Below, one piece after another: positions 1 to 7,820 of a stretch of 10,356 nucleotides of DNA. Both the position numbers and the translations under genes were made by a program. This DNA is from Bacteroidales bacterium. GTDB taxonomy: Bacteria > Bacteroidota > Bacteroidia > Bacteroidales > Paludibacteraceae. The notes under the pieces are model-generated. The model was not told where the DNA came from, did no database searches, and saw only the letters and a list, made by a program, of their open reading frames with translations. Within the stretch, counting starts at the first letter, position 1. Each line of letters opens with the position of its first letter. The stretch lies in assembly GCA_900769035.1 (NCBI GenBank), contig CAAGFD010000232.1:1-10356 (forward strand). The letters are read 5' to 3'.

Positions 1-542
1 CAGTCGGTGTGGAAACGACCATTGCTTTCGGTATTGCGTTGCATCGGGTCAACGGTTTGGTTTCCCTCGTCGTCAAACAAGCCGCTTTGAGCCTCGAAGT
101 CGACTTTGCCTTGCGCAAAATCGTCGTTATACACAAAGTCGTTGCCGGTGTTATATGGCGGGTCGATGTAAATCATCTTCACCTTGCCGAGGTAAGTTTC
201 ACGCAACACTTTCAGCACATCGAGGTTGTCGCCCTCAATGTAGAGGTTTTGCGTGTTGTCGAAATCCACACTTTCCTCACGGCACGGGCGGAGCGTTTGC
301 GTGGTGGGTGTGTTGGCGAGGCGTGAAGCAGCACGCTTGTCGGGCCAGGAAAACTGATAACGTTCCTCGCCCTCGTCGAGCACCTCATTCGACAACTCCG
401 CACGCAGTTTGTCGAAATCTATGGCATGTTCCGGCTTGCCGTCTTTATTGAGCCTTTCAGTGACGCACTGCGGAAACAACGCAGCAATCTTCTGCACATT
501 TCCGCCCACCACGTCCCGGCTCATCATTCTTAACTTATTCAT
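1..542 (-). CDS. Type III (Mod-like) site-specific DNA-methyltransferase, N-terminal part only
   Basis: Translating the minus strand from the ATG at 542 gives 180 codons without a stop, continuing past the left edge of the window; the C-terminal part is missing. Residues 127-133 read DPPYNTG, the catalytic motif IV of amino-methyltransferases, preceded by YIEGDNLDVLKVL at 101-113. This early placement of DPPY is typical of beta-class N6-adenine methyltransferases such as type III Mod subunits; the AdoMet-binding FxGxG motif would lie later, outside the window. The N-terminus (MNKLRMMSRD, then IAALFPQCVTERL) resembles many Mod proteins, which supports M1 over the internal Met codons at residues 6-7. 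The role inferred is host DNA methylation and target recognition for a restriction complex. It is the fourth gene of the operon, 14 bases after the DUF4391 gene. No simple-sequence repeat that could cause phase variation is visible in this part. Base composition is richer in G+C than in the gene two upstream. Confidence 0.9.
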   Translation of the reverse strand, partial: MNKLRMMSRDVVGGNVQKIAALFPQCVTERLNKDGKPEHAIDFDKLRAELSNEVLDEGEERYQFSWPDKRAASRLANTPTTQTLRPCREESVDFDNTQNLYIEGDNLDVLKVLRETYLGKVKMIYIDPPYNTGNDFVYNDDFAQGKVDFEAQSGLFDDEGNQTVDPMQRNTESNGRFHTD

Positions 543-556
543 TTGTAGTATATTAT

Positions 557-1156
557 TTATTTTTTCAATTTTTGGATTTCTAAAAACAATTCTCTTTTGC
601 GGCGAGGTTGCTTGGTAGCGTTCATTTGACGCTCCAAGTTAGCTATTTGTTGTTGGAGTTTCTGCTTTTCTTCGTCGATTTTAATTTGTTCGGTGAGCGA
701 GTTTTCTTTCTCTACCACGAAATTGCCAATCGAGGAAATAAGATTACTCCACACCGCGTCGAAGGTAAGGCCTTCGATAGTTAGTAGTGAGTAGTTATTA
801 GATATTAGTTGCCTTGCGGTGACGAATAGCTTGGTATGATAGGCAGCGAACTGTACTTCATTTTCCCAACGCAAAGCAAAGATAATCCGTTGAGGTATTG
901 ACCTTGCTAGCAATGTTATACTTTTAATATCATAATTGCGACGTTTCAGCGCGACATCAACTACAAATATCTCTTTAACTTCGTTGCCTACAGCAATTGC
1001 CGGAATGGTACGAGGGGAAATCCAATGTGAGAAGTCAAGGCGCGACACATCTGCATCAAAACGATCTCGCTGTGATGCCAACCATCCCAGCTGCTTAAAA
1101 AGCTGTGTTTTGGGAAACGATCTCTTGACTTCAGTCGATTTTGGCAGTCCGTACAT
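557..1156 (-). CDS. DUF4391 domain protein
   Basis: A 199-residue protein starting at the ATG at 1156. The opening MYGLPKSTEVKRSFPK fits the family start as I know it (short hydrophobic, LPxSTEVxxxxPK), and the full length is close to the usual 200-250 residues. Residues 1-145 form a mixed alpha/beta domain, with hydrophobic strands around EIFVVDVALK (62-71) and RIIFALRW (90-97). Residues about 152-198 are rich in Glu, Lys and Gln in a heptad-like pattern (KLQQQIANLERQM) and probably form a coiled coil. No catalytic motif, membrane segment or signal peptide is seen, so it is probably cytoplasmic. DUF4391 genes are known neighbours of helicases and type III-like methyltransferases, which matches this context; their biochemical role is not established. 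It sits 65 bases after the AlbA_2 gene and 14 bases before the methyltransferase, with no promoter of its own visible. A structural or adaptor role via the coiled coil is inference only. Confidence 0.83.
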   Translation of the reverse strand: MYGLPKSTEVKRSFPKTQLFKQLGWLASQRDRFDADVSRLDFSHWISPRTIPAIAVGNEVKEIFVVDVALKRRNYDIKSITLLARSIPQRIIFALRWENEVQFAAYHTKLFVTARQLISNNYSLLTIEGLTFDAVWSNLISSIGNFVVEKENSLTEQIKIDEEKQKLQQQIANLERQMNATKQPRRKRELFLEIQKLKK

Positions 1157-1221
1157 TAAAATTGTTCTATTACATTTTGGACAATTATAAACACTTTGAT
1201 TATCAACGTTTAATATGACAA

Positions 1222-3030
1222 TTATTTTTCTTCAAGCTCTCCTTTGGACTTATTTTGGACACAATTTTGGACATTTGAATTACCCTCAGAAATTCGTTGT
1301 AATTCCTTTAATCCCAAACTAATGGCTGTGCGTAAAATCTCAGTTTTTTTTAGGAAAGACTCACCTATGTAATAAACGGTTCCAGAACCTTTACCTGATT
1401 TAGTCAGAGTTCCTTCTGAAACGAGATTATCAACCAGCGAACGCACCTGTCGTCTTGTCATATGTGGCTCCAACAAGGATGCAAAATCTTTCATCTTTGC
1501 TTGTTTGAAAGAACTAAGATGCGCAATAAGTAACGGAGTGGCTTTTGATGAATCCCAATCATTCATTTGACTATAATCACCCCATTTATCGCTTATTTCA
1601 TAATAACTACGAGATAAGATATAGTGCGTTGCACGTGTTTTACCTCGTTTTTCGATTAGTTTTCTATCTAATAATTTATTTATTAAATCTTTTGAAATAT
1701 TTTGATAATTACCTCGTCGAATTTCATCTAAAGCAATCACCTCAAACACAGATAATTTGTCTTCGTCCTTAAGATCTCGTTGCTCTGATTCGAGAAATAA
1801 TGCAAAAGCAACATCTTTAATAGATGAGCTGATTCTAAGTTCTACTCTAAAAAAATCAGAATGACTATAATCTGGTCGGTCTTTGCCCTCTGACAAAGTT
1901 TGTCGAAATATTTTATCAACACCTTGTCCTGATCGTTCAACAAGTCCAGTAAGAGATAACACATCTGCCAACAAACGATTGCGTGGTGTACTTTGTACTT
2001 CTAGTATATTCTCTTTAGTAACACCTAAAGGAAATCCACCGGCATTCATAACAACAAACAACTCAGGGTATAATTTTATAACAGTTTCACTATTCTTGCG
2101 ATAATCTCTATGTGCAATAGCATTATTGATGGATTCACGAATCACGTCTTCGCTGAAGAAATAAATGTTATCAATATATGAATTATTATTAATATCAATC
2201 TTGCTATTACGCAGATTTATATCACGCCATAAAGAGTCAATCATCTTAAAAAATGGCGCGCAATAATATTGACGGTTATCAAAGGGAATTGATGATTCCG
2301 ATTTACGAAATTCAAGAACAACTGAAGCCTGAGGTAAAAATCGCTTAATACTTTCAGATTTCCCTAACAAAATTAGGGCAGCATATGTAATTTTGTCGTT
2401 TATAATAAGATGAACATCACTTAGAGCCTGACGGTCTGTCAATGATTTAAACAATGGATTGTTTTGCTTTTGTGCGTACTTTTCCTTGAATATTTTTATT
2501 GCTTCTGTATCTAAATCTGAGAAACGAAGTCCACAACATATCTCACTCGAAAAATCAGGCTCATGCTCTTGCAAAATGCTATAGATTTTTTCAACGGACA
2601 TAGGCATAAGATCTTCGCCAACACGCATAAGATATACATCTTCAAAACTAAAAAGTCGCCCTATTGGCCGGCCTTCAACCTGTATGACAACCACGCGCCC
2701 CGTCTTGTTTTGCGGGTCTTCAAATAATTCAAAAATTTTTGGTCGAATATCACAATCTCGGTAAATATTGCTTTCAAGAACACCTAAAGAATTGATATTT
2801 TGTAATGTTCCCAAAACTTTATGAGGGTATTTATCATGCATACCAAGTACAAGTGCACCGCCACCTTCATTACACAAAGCAGTAACATACCCAAGTATAC
2901 ATTTGCGTCTATCTTTGGGTGCTGTCTTGGTGCCACCATCATAGGCAAAATTTCCATGCTCTGCAGCTTTAAATTCAACGCTGTCCTCAGATTCTCGAAG
3001 CCCTTTTAAATACTCAATTGTCCAATCCAT
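1222..3030 (-). CDS. AlbA_2/Schlafen-type DNA-binding protein with GHKL-like ATPase region and winged helices
   Basis: A 602-residue cytoplasmic protein, start ATG at 3030. Residues 13-135 match the AlbA_2 (Schlafen-like) domain: ESEDSVEFK at 13-21, then the turn CNEGGGALVLGMHD at 53-66. Residues 296-375 carry the pattern of the linked ATP-binding domain: ESINNAIAHRDY (299-310, N-box-like), VVMNAGGF (326-333, G1-like), then RNRLLADVLSLTGLVERSGQG (350-370) and VDKI. Residues about 425-475 and 495-556 look like winged helix-turn-helix segments (for example MTRRQVRSLVDNLVSEGTL). The tail holds VQN twice (587-589 and 591-593). Such proteins are usually annotated as ATP-binding, RNA-binding or transcriptional regulators; the true substrate is generally unknown. 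Here it is locked between the helicase (14-base gap) and DUF4391 genes, so a role in the defence operon as regulator, sensor or nucleic-acid effector is inferred. The gene is visibly AT-richer than the methyltransferase gene. Confidence 0.85.
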   Translation of the reverse strand: MDWTIEYLKGLRESEDSVEFKAAEHGNFAYDGGTKTAPKDRRKCILGYVTALCNEGGGALVLGMHDKYPHKVLGTLQNINSLGVLESNIYRDCDIRPKIFELFEDPQNKTGRVVVIQVEGRPIGRLFSFEDVYLMRVGEDLMPMSVEKIYSILQEHEPDFSSEICCGLRFSDLDTEAIKIFKEKYAQKQNNPLFKSLTDRQALSDVHLIINDKITYAALILLGKSESIKRFLPQASVVLEFRKSESSIPFDNRQYYCAPFFKMIDSLWRDINLRNSKIDINNNSYIDNIYFFSEDVIRESINNAIAHRDYRKNSETVIKLYPELFVVMNAGGFPLGVTKENILEVQSTPRNRLLADVLSLTGLVERSGQGVDKIFRQTLSEGKDRPDYSHSDFFRVELRISSSIKDVAFALFLESEQRDLKDEDKLSVFEVIALDEIRRGNYQNISKDLINKLLDRKLIEKRGKTRATHYILSRSYYEISDKWGDYSQMNDWDSSKATPLLIAHLSSFKQAKMKDFASLLEPHMTRRQVRSLVDNLVSEGTLTKSGKGSGTVYYIGESFLKKTEILRTAISLGLKELQRISEGNSNVQNCVQNKSKGELEEK

Positions 3031-3044
3031 ATTCTATTACAACA

Positions 3045-6000
3045 TCATCTAATAACTAAAAAACAAATCAATTCAAAATCATCAAGGCCTCGGATTTCGT
3101 TCCCGAAAAGCGAGCCTGTGTCACCGCCGAGGAAAGAGAACAAATCGGTTTGTTCCTTTACCTTGACGATAGAGGAGATAGCGTTGCCGAGCAACTTGGA
3201 ATAAGTTTCCATGTGCAAGCCATCGCGAGTTTCGCGGTTGAATTTTTTACAAAGTTCCATAATGGGCTCAGCCTTACCGCGACAAAGGTGCCGTAAATGA
3301 TCAAGCAAGTCTTTTGGTTCAAGGTGGTTTATAAACACCTCTGAACCCTTAGTTATATATATCAAGTAGAATGGGTGTAAACGGTTTTTTCGGTCGATGT
3401 TCACACCGTTGTTGCGGTTTTTCAGCACATAAATAACGCCTTGTGGGTTGTCTTCTGATGCCGGAACAACAGCGTGAAGCCCCATTGGAGTATGCTCAAT
3501 ATCGTTGTGTTTCTTCATATATTCAAGCAAATCGAGGCGGAACTCGTTCAAGCCCAAATCCATAATCGAAACGCCAGTGTTCATCTCTTCGATGTCAACT
3601 ACTTCTTCTTGCAGACGAAGGAGTTGGTCGCGACGATATTTCAAGTCACCCTTTTCTTCGGCTGAAATCGGGTTGTCATCGCCAGTGGCAGTGAGCACCG
3701 AAACTTTCATTCGAGCCTCCACACGAGCCTTTAGATCGATATATGCATCGAGGTCCATATCGGGCCAGTAGTTCACAAGCTGAATGACTTCGTTCTTCGA
3801 GCCGATGCGGTCGATACGTCCAAAACGCTGAATGATACGTACCGGATTCCAGTGTATATCGTAGTTAATGAGATAGTCGCAGTCCTGAAGGTTTTGACCT
3901 TCAGAGATGCAATCGGTGGCAACGAGCACATCAATCTCCTTTTTAAGATTGGGATAAATTGCGTCACGTTCTTTCGATATTGGGGAGAAAAGAGTAAGCA
4001 CTTTGTTGAAGTCAAGTTTTTCACGCAACTTCAATGTGCTTCGTGCTTCAATGTCGCCAGAGACGAGTGCAGTGTTGATGCAGTACTTATCTAGTATTAC
4101 TTGCGAAATATTGTCGTAGATATATTGAGCAGTATCTGAGAAGGCTGTGAATATAATGATTTTGCGATTGTTACCATTGATGGGGTGAGCAAACTTATCT
4201 TGAATGTCTTTCAATAACTGTTGTAATTTACTGTCATGCTCAGGCGTTATGTCAGCAAGCATAACGAGCAACAAATTAAGATTGTCAAGATCTTTACTGA
4301 GATAATCGCGCCAATTCACATAATCCATATCTTTTAGGTCGATTTTCGACTTCTTACCACCGATTAGTACAGTGTCTTCTCGGTCGTCGAAATCAAAACC
4401 GTAGTTTTCACTTTCCTCTGCAGCTATCGAATAGTCATCAACCGACGTGTCGCCACTATTGAAATTGTCAATGGTATTAATAGTATCAGCGATATATTTC
4501 TTAATTCTTTCGAGAGTGAGGCGGAAAGAGTTCACCGAACTCTCCAAGCGTTTGAGAAGATTGATACTCATAAGGCGACGTAAACCACGTTCTCGTCCAT
4601 GTCGGGAAAGATTAGCATATTTCTCTTCCTCACTTTTATTATATTTATTAATTTTACTCTTAAGAATAAAATCCGATGGCGTGTAAATAGCAAGGTTTAA
4701 TTCACTCAAAACTTCATATATTTCATTAAACGAAATAGTTTTTCTGTCGGCAAGATCAGTAAGCTTTGGAGTGCGAGATATAGGCTTTAAACGTTTTGGA
4801 AATTTGCCAATGTCAGTTGTATCATAGTATTGCTCTATATGTTTACGCGAGCGAGCAATAGTAACAGAATCAAGTACTTCAAAGAAATCAAAATTTAAAC
4901 TGTCAAGAAGGGCTTTTGTAGTACGTTCCTCTGAAGGAAGTTTACTCCATTGATTAAAGGCAGCCTGTGCTTGACGAAAAATATCGTCAATAGAAGTTTC
5001 TGTTTTTAGAAGATAGTTAATATTAGATACGTCGCCCTCATAAGCAAGAGCTAGTTGATTTTTTAAATCATTAAAGCGATTATTGACCGGAGTAGCAGAT
5101 AACATTAAAACTTTTGTTTTGACACCTGATCTAATCACTTTGTTCATCAGTTGAAGATAACGATTCTCGCGTGGATTCTCATCGTTTTCATCGGTAGTAA
5201 CTTTTCCACCATTGCGAAAATTGTGGCTTTCATCAATAACGACAAGATCGTAGTTTCCCCAGTTGATGCGTTCAAGATCGGTTCCATTTGAATAACCATA
5301 GGAACGCGAAAGGTCGGTGTGATAAAGTACATCATAACGTAAGCGGTCGTTAACCAATGGGTTGTTTATGTAATTGCCACGGTAGGTAATCCAGTTATCA
5401 AACAATTTTTTAGGGCATATTACGAGAACCGATTTATTACGGTTTTCATAATATTTTATTACCGAAAGAGCTGTGAAAGTTTTACCAAGTCCTACACTAT
5501 CGGCAAGGATACAACCGTTATACTTCTCTAATTTGTTAATGATGGCAAGAGCAGCATCTCGTTGGAAGTTATAGAGTTTATTCCATATAACGCTCGATTT
5601 GAAACCAGTTGCTTCATTAGGTAGTACGTCTTCAGAAATATCTTCGAGGAATTCACTGAAAATATTATATAGTGTAACGAAATATATAAACTCGGGTGCA
5701 TTCTCCTTATAAGCATTAGTGATATTATCGATTACAATTTCTGTAACATCAGAAAAGTGATTTCCGTCGTTCCACATTTGATTGAATGTAGCAAGAAATT
5801 GGTTGGCATTTGGTGACGGAAGTCGCATAATTTGCGGAGCGATATTATTGCCTTTCTCGCATCCGAGCTCGGGAGTTGTAAACTCGTTAAACGGCATATA
5901 AGTGAAAACGTCCTCGCCGTTTTCCACCGTCAAATTACCATTAATTAGACCATCAGTGATATTTGATTTGAAGCAAGCCTTTCGACGAATCCATTCTGCG

Positions 6001-6320
6001 CATTCTCGAGCTATGGCTTTTTGAGATAGTTCGTTACGCAAACGAATTTCAAATTCCGAGCCAAAAAGATTACGTTCACGATTGAGTTTAGGGATAAAAA
6101 ACTCTCGTTTCTGTTTGGAGGCATTTGATTTGCTAAATGTGGGAGCCGTGAAAATAAACCGCAGTTCAGCAATATTTTCGAGTTCTTCTTTAAGTGCTTG
6201 ATAAGCATAAATGGAAAACGATGCAGCGGCAATAGAAAGTCGAGAGCCGCTTTGCAAGTCGGCCTTCAAACCATCCACAACTTTCTCTGTCGTATTGTTA
6301 TATAGTTTTGGCATCTCCAT
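3045..6320 (-). CDS. SNF2-type helicase with degenerate PLD-like N-terminal domain
   Basis: A 1091-residue superfamily 2 helicase, predicted to translocate on DNA using ATP. Residues 1-62 resemble the PLD-like N-terminus of this helicase family (LSIAAASFSIYAYQAL), but I see no HxKxxxxD nuclease motif. Motif Q-like FQRDA lies at 252-256, Walker A ADSVGLGKT at 273-281, Walker B DESH at 363-366, motif III LSATP at 407-411. The C-terminal RecA lobe has FTAFSDTAQY (724-733), TDCISEGQNLQ (802-812) and motif VI QRFGRIDRIG (831-840). Residues 560-715 form a long, partly helical and acidic insertion between the lobes. The C-terminal 200 residues match nothing I can name. Start is the ATG at 6320; the Met at 6314 (MPKLYNN) is an alternative. 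It is the first gene of the operon, with a promoter box about 53 bases upstream. Family members commonly accompany DUF4391 and type III-like methyltransferases, suggesting the motor of a restriction system. Confidence 0.9.
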   Translation of the reverse strand: MEMPKLYNNTTEKVVDGLKADLQSGSRLSIAAASFSIYAYQALKEELENIAELRFIFTAPTFSKSNASKQKREFFIPKLNRERNLFGSEFEIRLRNELSQKAIARECAEWIRRKACFKSNITDGLINGNLTVENGEDVFTYMPFNEFTTPELGCEKGNNIAPQIMRLPSPNANQFLATFNQMWNDGNHFSDVTEIVIDNITNAYKENAPEFIYFVTLYNIFSEFLEDISEDVLPNEATGFKSSVIWNKLYNFQRDAALAIINKLEKYNGCILADSVGLGKTFTALSVIKYYENRNKSVLVICPKKLFDNWITYRGNYINNPLVNDRLRYDVLYHTDLSRSYGYSNGTDLERINWGNYDLVVIDESHNFRNGGKVTTDENDENPRENRYLQLMNKVIRSGVKTKVLMLSATPVNNRFNDLKNQLALAYEGDVSNINYLLKTETSIDDIFRQAQAAFNQWSKLPSEERTTKALLDSLNFDFFEVLDSVTIARSRKHIEQYYDTTDIGKFPKRLKPISRTPKLTDLADRKTISFNEIYEVLSELNLAIYTPSDFILKSKINKYNKSEEEKYANLSRHGRERGLRRLMSINLLKRLESSVNSFRLTLERIKKYIADTINTIDNFNSGDTSVDDYSIAAEESENYGFDFDDREDTVLIGGKKSKIDLKDMDYVNWRDYLSKDLDNLNLLLVMLADITPEHDSKLQQLLKDIQDKFAHPINGNNRKIIIFTAFSDTAQYIYDNISQVILDKYCINTALVSGDIEARSTLKLREKLDFNKVLTLFSPISKERDAIYPNLKKEIDVLVATDCISEGQNLQDCDYLINYDIHWNPVRIIQRFGRIDRIGSKNEVIQLVNYWPDMDLDAYIDLKARVEARMKVSVLTATGDDNPISAEEKGDLKYRRDQLLRLQEEVVDIEEMNTGVSIMDLGLNEFRLDLLEYMKKHNDIEHTPMGLHAVVPASEDNPQGVIYVLKNRNNGVNIDRKNRLHPFYLIYITKGSEVFINHLEPKDLLDHLRHLCRGKAEPIMELCKKFNRETRDGLHMETYSKLLGNAISSIVKVKEQTDLFSFLGGDTGSLFGNEIRGLDDFELICFLVIR

Positions 6321-6372
6321 TTCGTAATAAATTTATTGATTGCCGATTAAGGCGTTGTTTGTGTAATAAATG

Positions 6373-6380
6373 CAAAGTTA
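6373..6380 (-). promoter_or_regulatory. Bacteroidota -7 promoter box for the helicase-to-methyltransferase operon
   Basis: Read on the minus strand, these bases are TAACTTTG followed by CA, a full match to the Bacteroidota -7 consensus TAnnTTTG. The helicase ATG follows about 53 bases downstream, leaving an ordinary leader. No TTTG -33 box is found 19-21 bases upstream, so strength is uncertain. It is the only promoter candidate noticed for the four minus-strand genes. Confidence 0.6.
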
Positions 6381-6421
6381 CGAAAATTTTTTAATATTAC
6401 TGTCCGGTAAAAATTCAATGC

Positions 6422-6431
6422 GTATTAATAC
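6422..6431. promoter_or_regulatory. 10-base perfect palindrome upstream of the operon promoter
   Basis: The bases read GTATTAATAC, a perfect palindrome lying about 41 bases upstream of the -7 box of the helicase operon, in the gap after the hydrolase gene. It could be a binding site for a dimeric regulator of the operon. In such AT-rich DNA a short palindrome can also arise by chance, and the symmetry does not extend further. Confidence 0.25.
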
Positions 6432-6454
6432 AATAAAATTTGCGCTCCCTATTT

Positions 6455-7735
6455 TTATTTACAAATACTTGTAATCCAGTCTACTATGTCAATGAGAAGT
6501 TCATCGGAGATGGTTTGCTCTATGATGCCGTATTCGAAAGGGAGCCCGGTAGTGCACTTCTGAAAGAGATGGTTACAGCCGTCGTACTGCTTAAAGAAAT
6601 TCTTGTCGCTACACGGCACGGCACGCTGTATAGCCTGCAAATTCAAGTCGGCAACCACTTGTACATCCTTCGTGCCATTGACAGCCATTATCGGGCAGGA
6701 CATCGACTTTAAAGCCGACGTCGGGTCGTAATCGACAAAATAATTCATCCACGCATTATTCAGTTTCTTCACACGCTCTCTATATTGACTCGTGGTAATC
6801 ACCTCATTGATACCGGATAATTTGTTAATCATATTTACCTGCTCACAAAGGGCAGTATCGGCTTTAACCCCCACACCGGCAAGGGAAATCACGAAATCCG
6901 GTTTAGCTCCACTACCCTTACCCGCAAGCATAAAGGCTATTGATGCCCCCTCGCTATGACCGAGAATTCCGATTTTAGTAAAGCCACGCGCGCGCAAAAA
7001 AGCCAATCCCGAAGCGGCATCTTCGGCAAAATCGGCAGTAGTGGCTTTAGTAGCATCACCTGTAGAGGCTCCAAAACCACGATCATCATACCGCAGCGAT
7101 GCGATGCCGTGGCGCGCAAGATAATCGGCAATTACGAGGAAAGGCTTATGCCCCATCAACTCCTCATCCCTATTCTGGAGTCCGCTCCCCGTAACAAGTA
7201 GCACCACAGGCACATCTTCTCCGGCATTATACCCTATCGGGTAAGTTAATGTGCCTGCAAGAGTAGCTTTGTCGGCATTAGAGAAGGAAACCTCCTCGGT
7301 TTGGTAAGGATACGGTTTTACAGGCTCTTGAGGGCGCCGAGGTATATAATCTCCACGAGTAAGCACCAGAGGCAAATTCATACTATTTTGATGGAATACA
7401 CCCTTTATAGTATCGTTTTTAAGCCGGGCAGCATACTTCATATTCAACTTAGAGATGGATATCTCAAACGAATCTGTCGGGAAGGTTATCAAGCTCGTCG
7501 ACAAGCCCTTAGCACCTTGATTCGGACTATCCATTGTGCAAGCCATAGTGCCGTTATCAGCTTCGGTAAAATGCAGAACGATGGGCAACTTCATCATACC
7601 GGCGTCCAAATCTCCATGCCATGTGCCGCACAACTTACTGCTATTACTCGAAAAAATAAATTGCGCTTTGACAGGCAAAAAGCAACACGCCAGGACGGCA
7701 ACAATCACCACCTTTTTCATATCAATATTTTTCAT
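6455..7735 (-). CDS. Exported alpha/beta hydrolase with N-terminal beta domain
   Basis: A 426-residue secreted hydrolase from the ATG at 7735. An in-frame TTG at 7750 and an ATG at 7720 are alternatives; the ATG at 7735 keeps a full signal peptide (MKNIDMKKVVIVAVLACC, then FLPVKA) with likely cleavage before QF. Residues about 32-130 form a beta-rich domain of the kind often fused to Bacteroidota hydrolases (CGTWHGDL, then paired strands). The alpha/beta hydrolase fold follows: oxyanion region VTGSG (181-185), YDDRGFG (216-222), nucleophile elbow GHSEG (259-263) with Ser261, acid Asp357 in NGTKD, base His389 in DGCNH. The triad is complete, so an active serine hydrolase or esterase is likely, acting in the periplasm or outside; the substrate cannot be told. 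It lies 85 bases after the small secreted-protein gene on the same strand, and the next gene downstream has its own promoter box. Confidence 0.9.
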   Translation of the reverse strand: MKNIDMKKVVIVAVLACCFLPVKAQFIFSSNSSKLCGTWHGDLDAGMMKLPIVLHFTEADNGTMACTMDSPNQGAKGLSTSLITFPTDSFEISISKLNMKYAARLKNDTIKGVFHQNSMNLPLVLTRGDYIPRRPQEPVKPYPYQTEEVSFSNADKATLAGTLTYPIGYNAGEDVPVVLLVTGSGLQNRDEELMGHKPFLVIADYLARHGIASLRYDDRGFGASTGDATKATTADFAEDAASGLAFLRARGFTKIGILGHSEGASIAFMLAGKGSGAKPDFVISLAGVGVKADTALCEQVNMINKLSGINEVITTSQYRERVKKLNNAWMNYFVDYDPTSALKSMSCPIMAVNGTKDVQVVADLNLQAIQRAVPCSDKNFFKQYDGCNHLFQKCTTGLPFEYGIIEQTISDELLIDIVDWITSICK

Positions 7736-7783
7736 TATACAAACAATCAATTATCCTTCAATGTATAAGAAGGAGTAAGAAGT

Positions 7784-7801
7784 TTAACACACAAATGTTA
7801 A
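7784..7801. promoter_or_regulatory. Inverted repeat upstream of the hydrolase gene
   Basis: Arms TTAACA (7784-7789) and TGTTAA (7796-7801) flank six bases. The site lies about 50 bases before the hydrolase start and overlaps an imperfect minus-strand -7-like string TAACATTTG (7792-7800), which has one base too many for the consensus. It may be a promoter with an overlapping operator, or chance in AT-rich DNA. Confidence 0.25.
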
Positions 7802-7820
7802 CATCACTAATAATGTAAAC

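Noticed and set aside
9..451. Two overlapping plus-strand open frames and a minus-strand frame at 212-403 in the left edge.
   Set aside because: The minus-strand frame from 542 reads a clear methyltransferase with DPPYNTG across this whole stretch. The others are shadows favoured by its higher G+C.
543..600. T-rich tract near the start of the methyltransferase gene as a phase-variation switch.
   Set aside because: The tract is interrupted, lies in the end of the DUF4391 gene and short spacer rather than inside the methyltransferase frame, and contains no long uniform repeat.
7736..7750. TTG start at 7750 for the hydrolase.
   Set aside because: The ATG at 7735 gives a complete signal peptide, and nothing in the five extra residues or the bases before them favours the TTG.
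7301..7768. A 155-codon open frame on the plus strand.
   Set aside because: It lies antisense to the hydrolase, whose signal peptide and catalytic triad are intact. The plus-strand product has no domain, signal or plausible composition.
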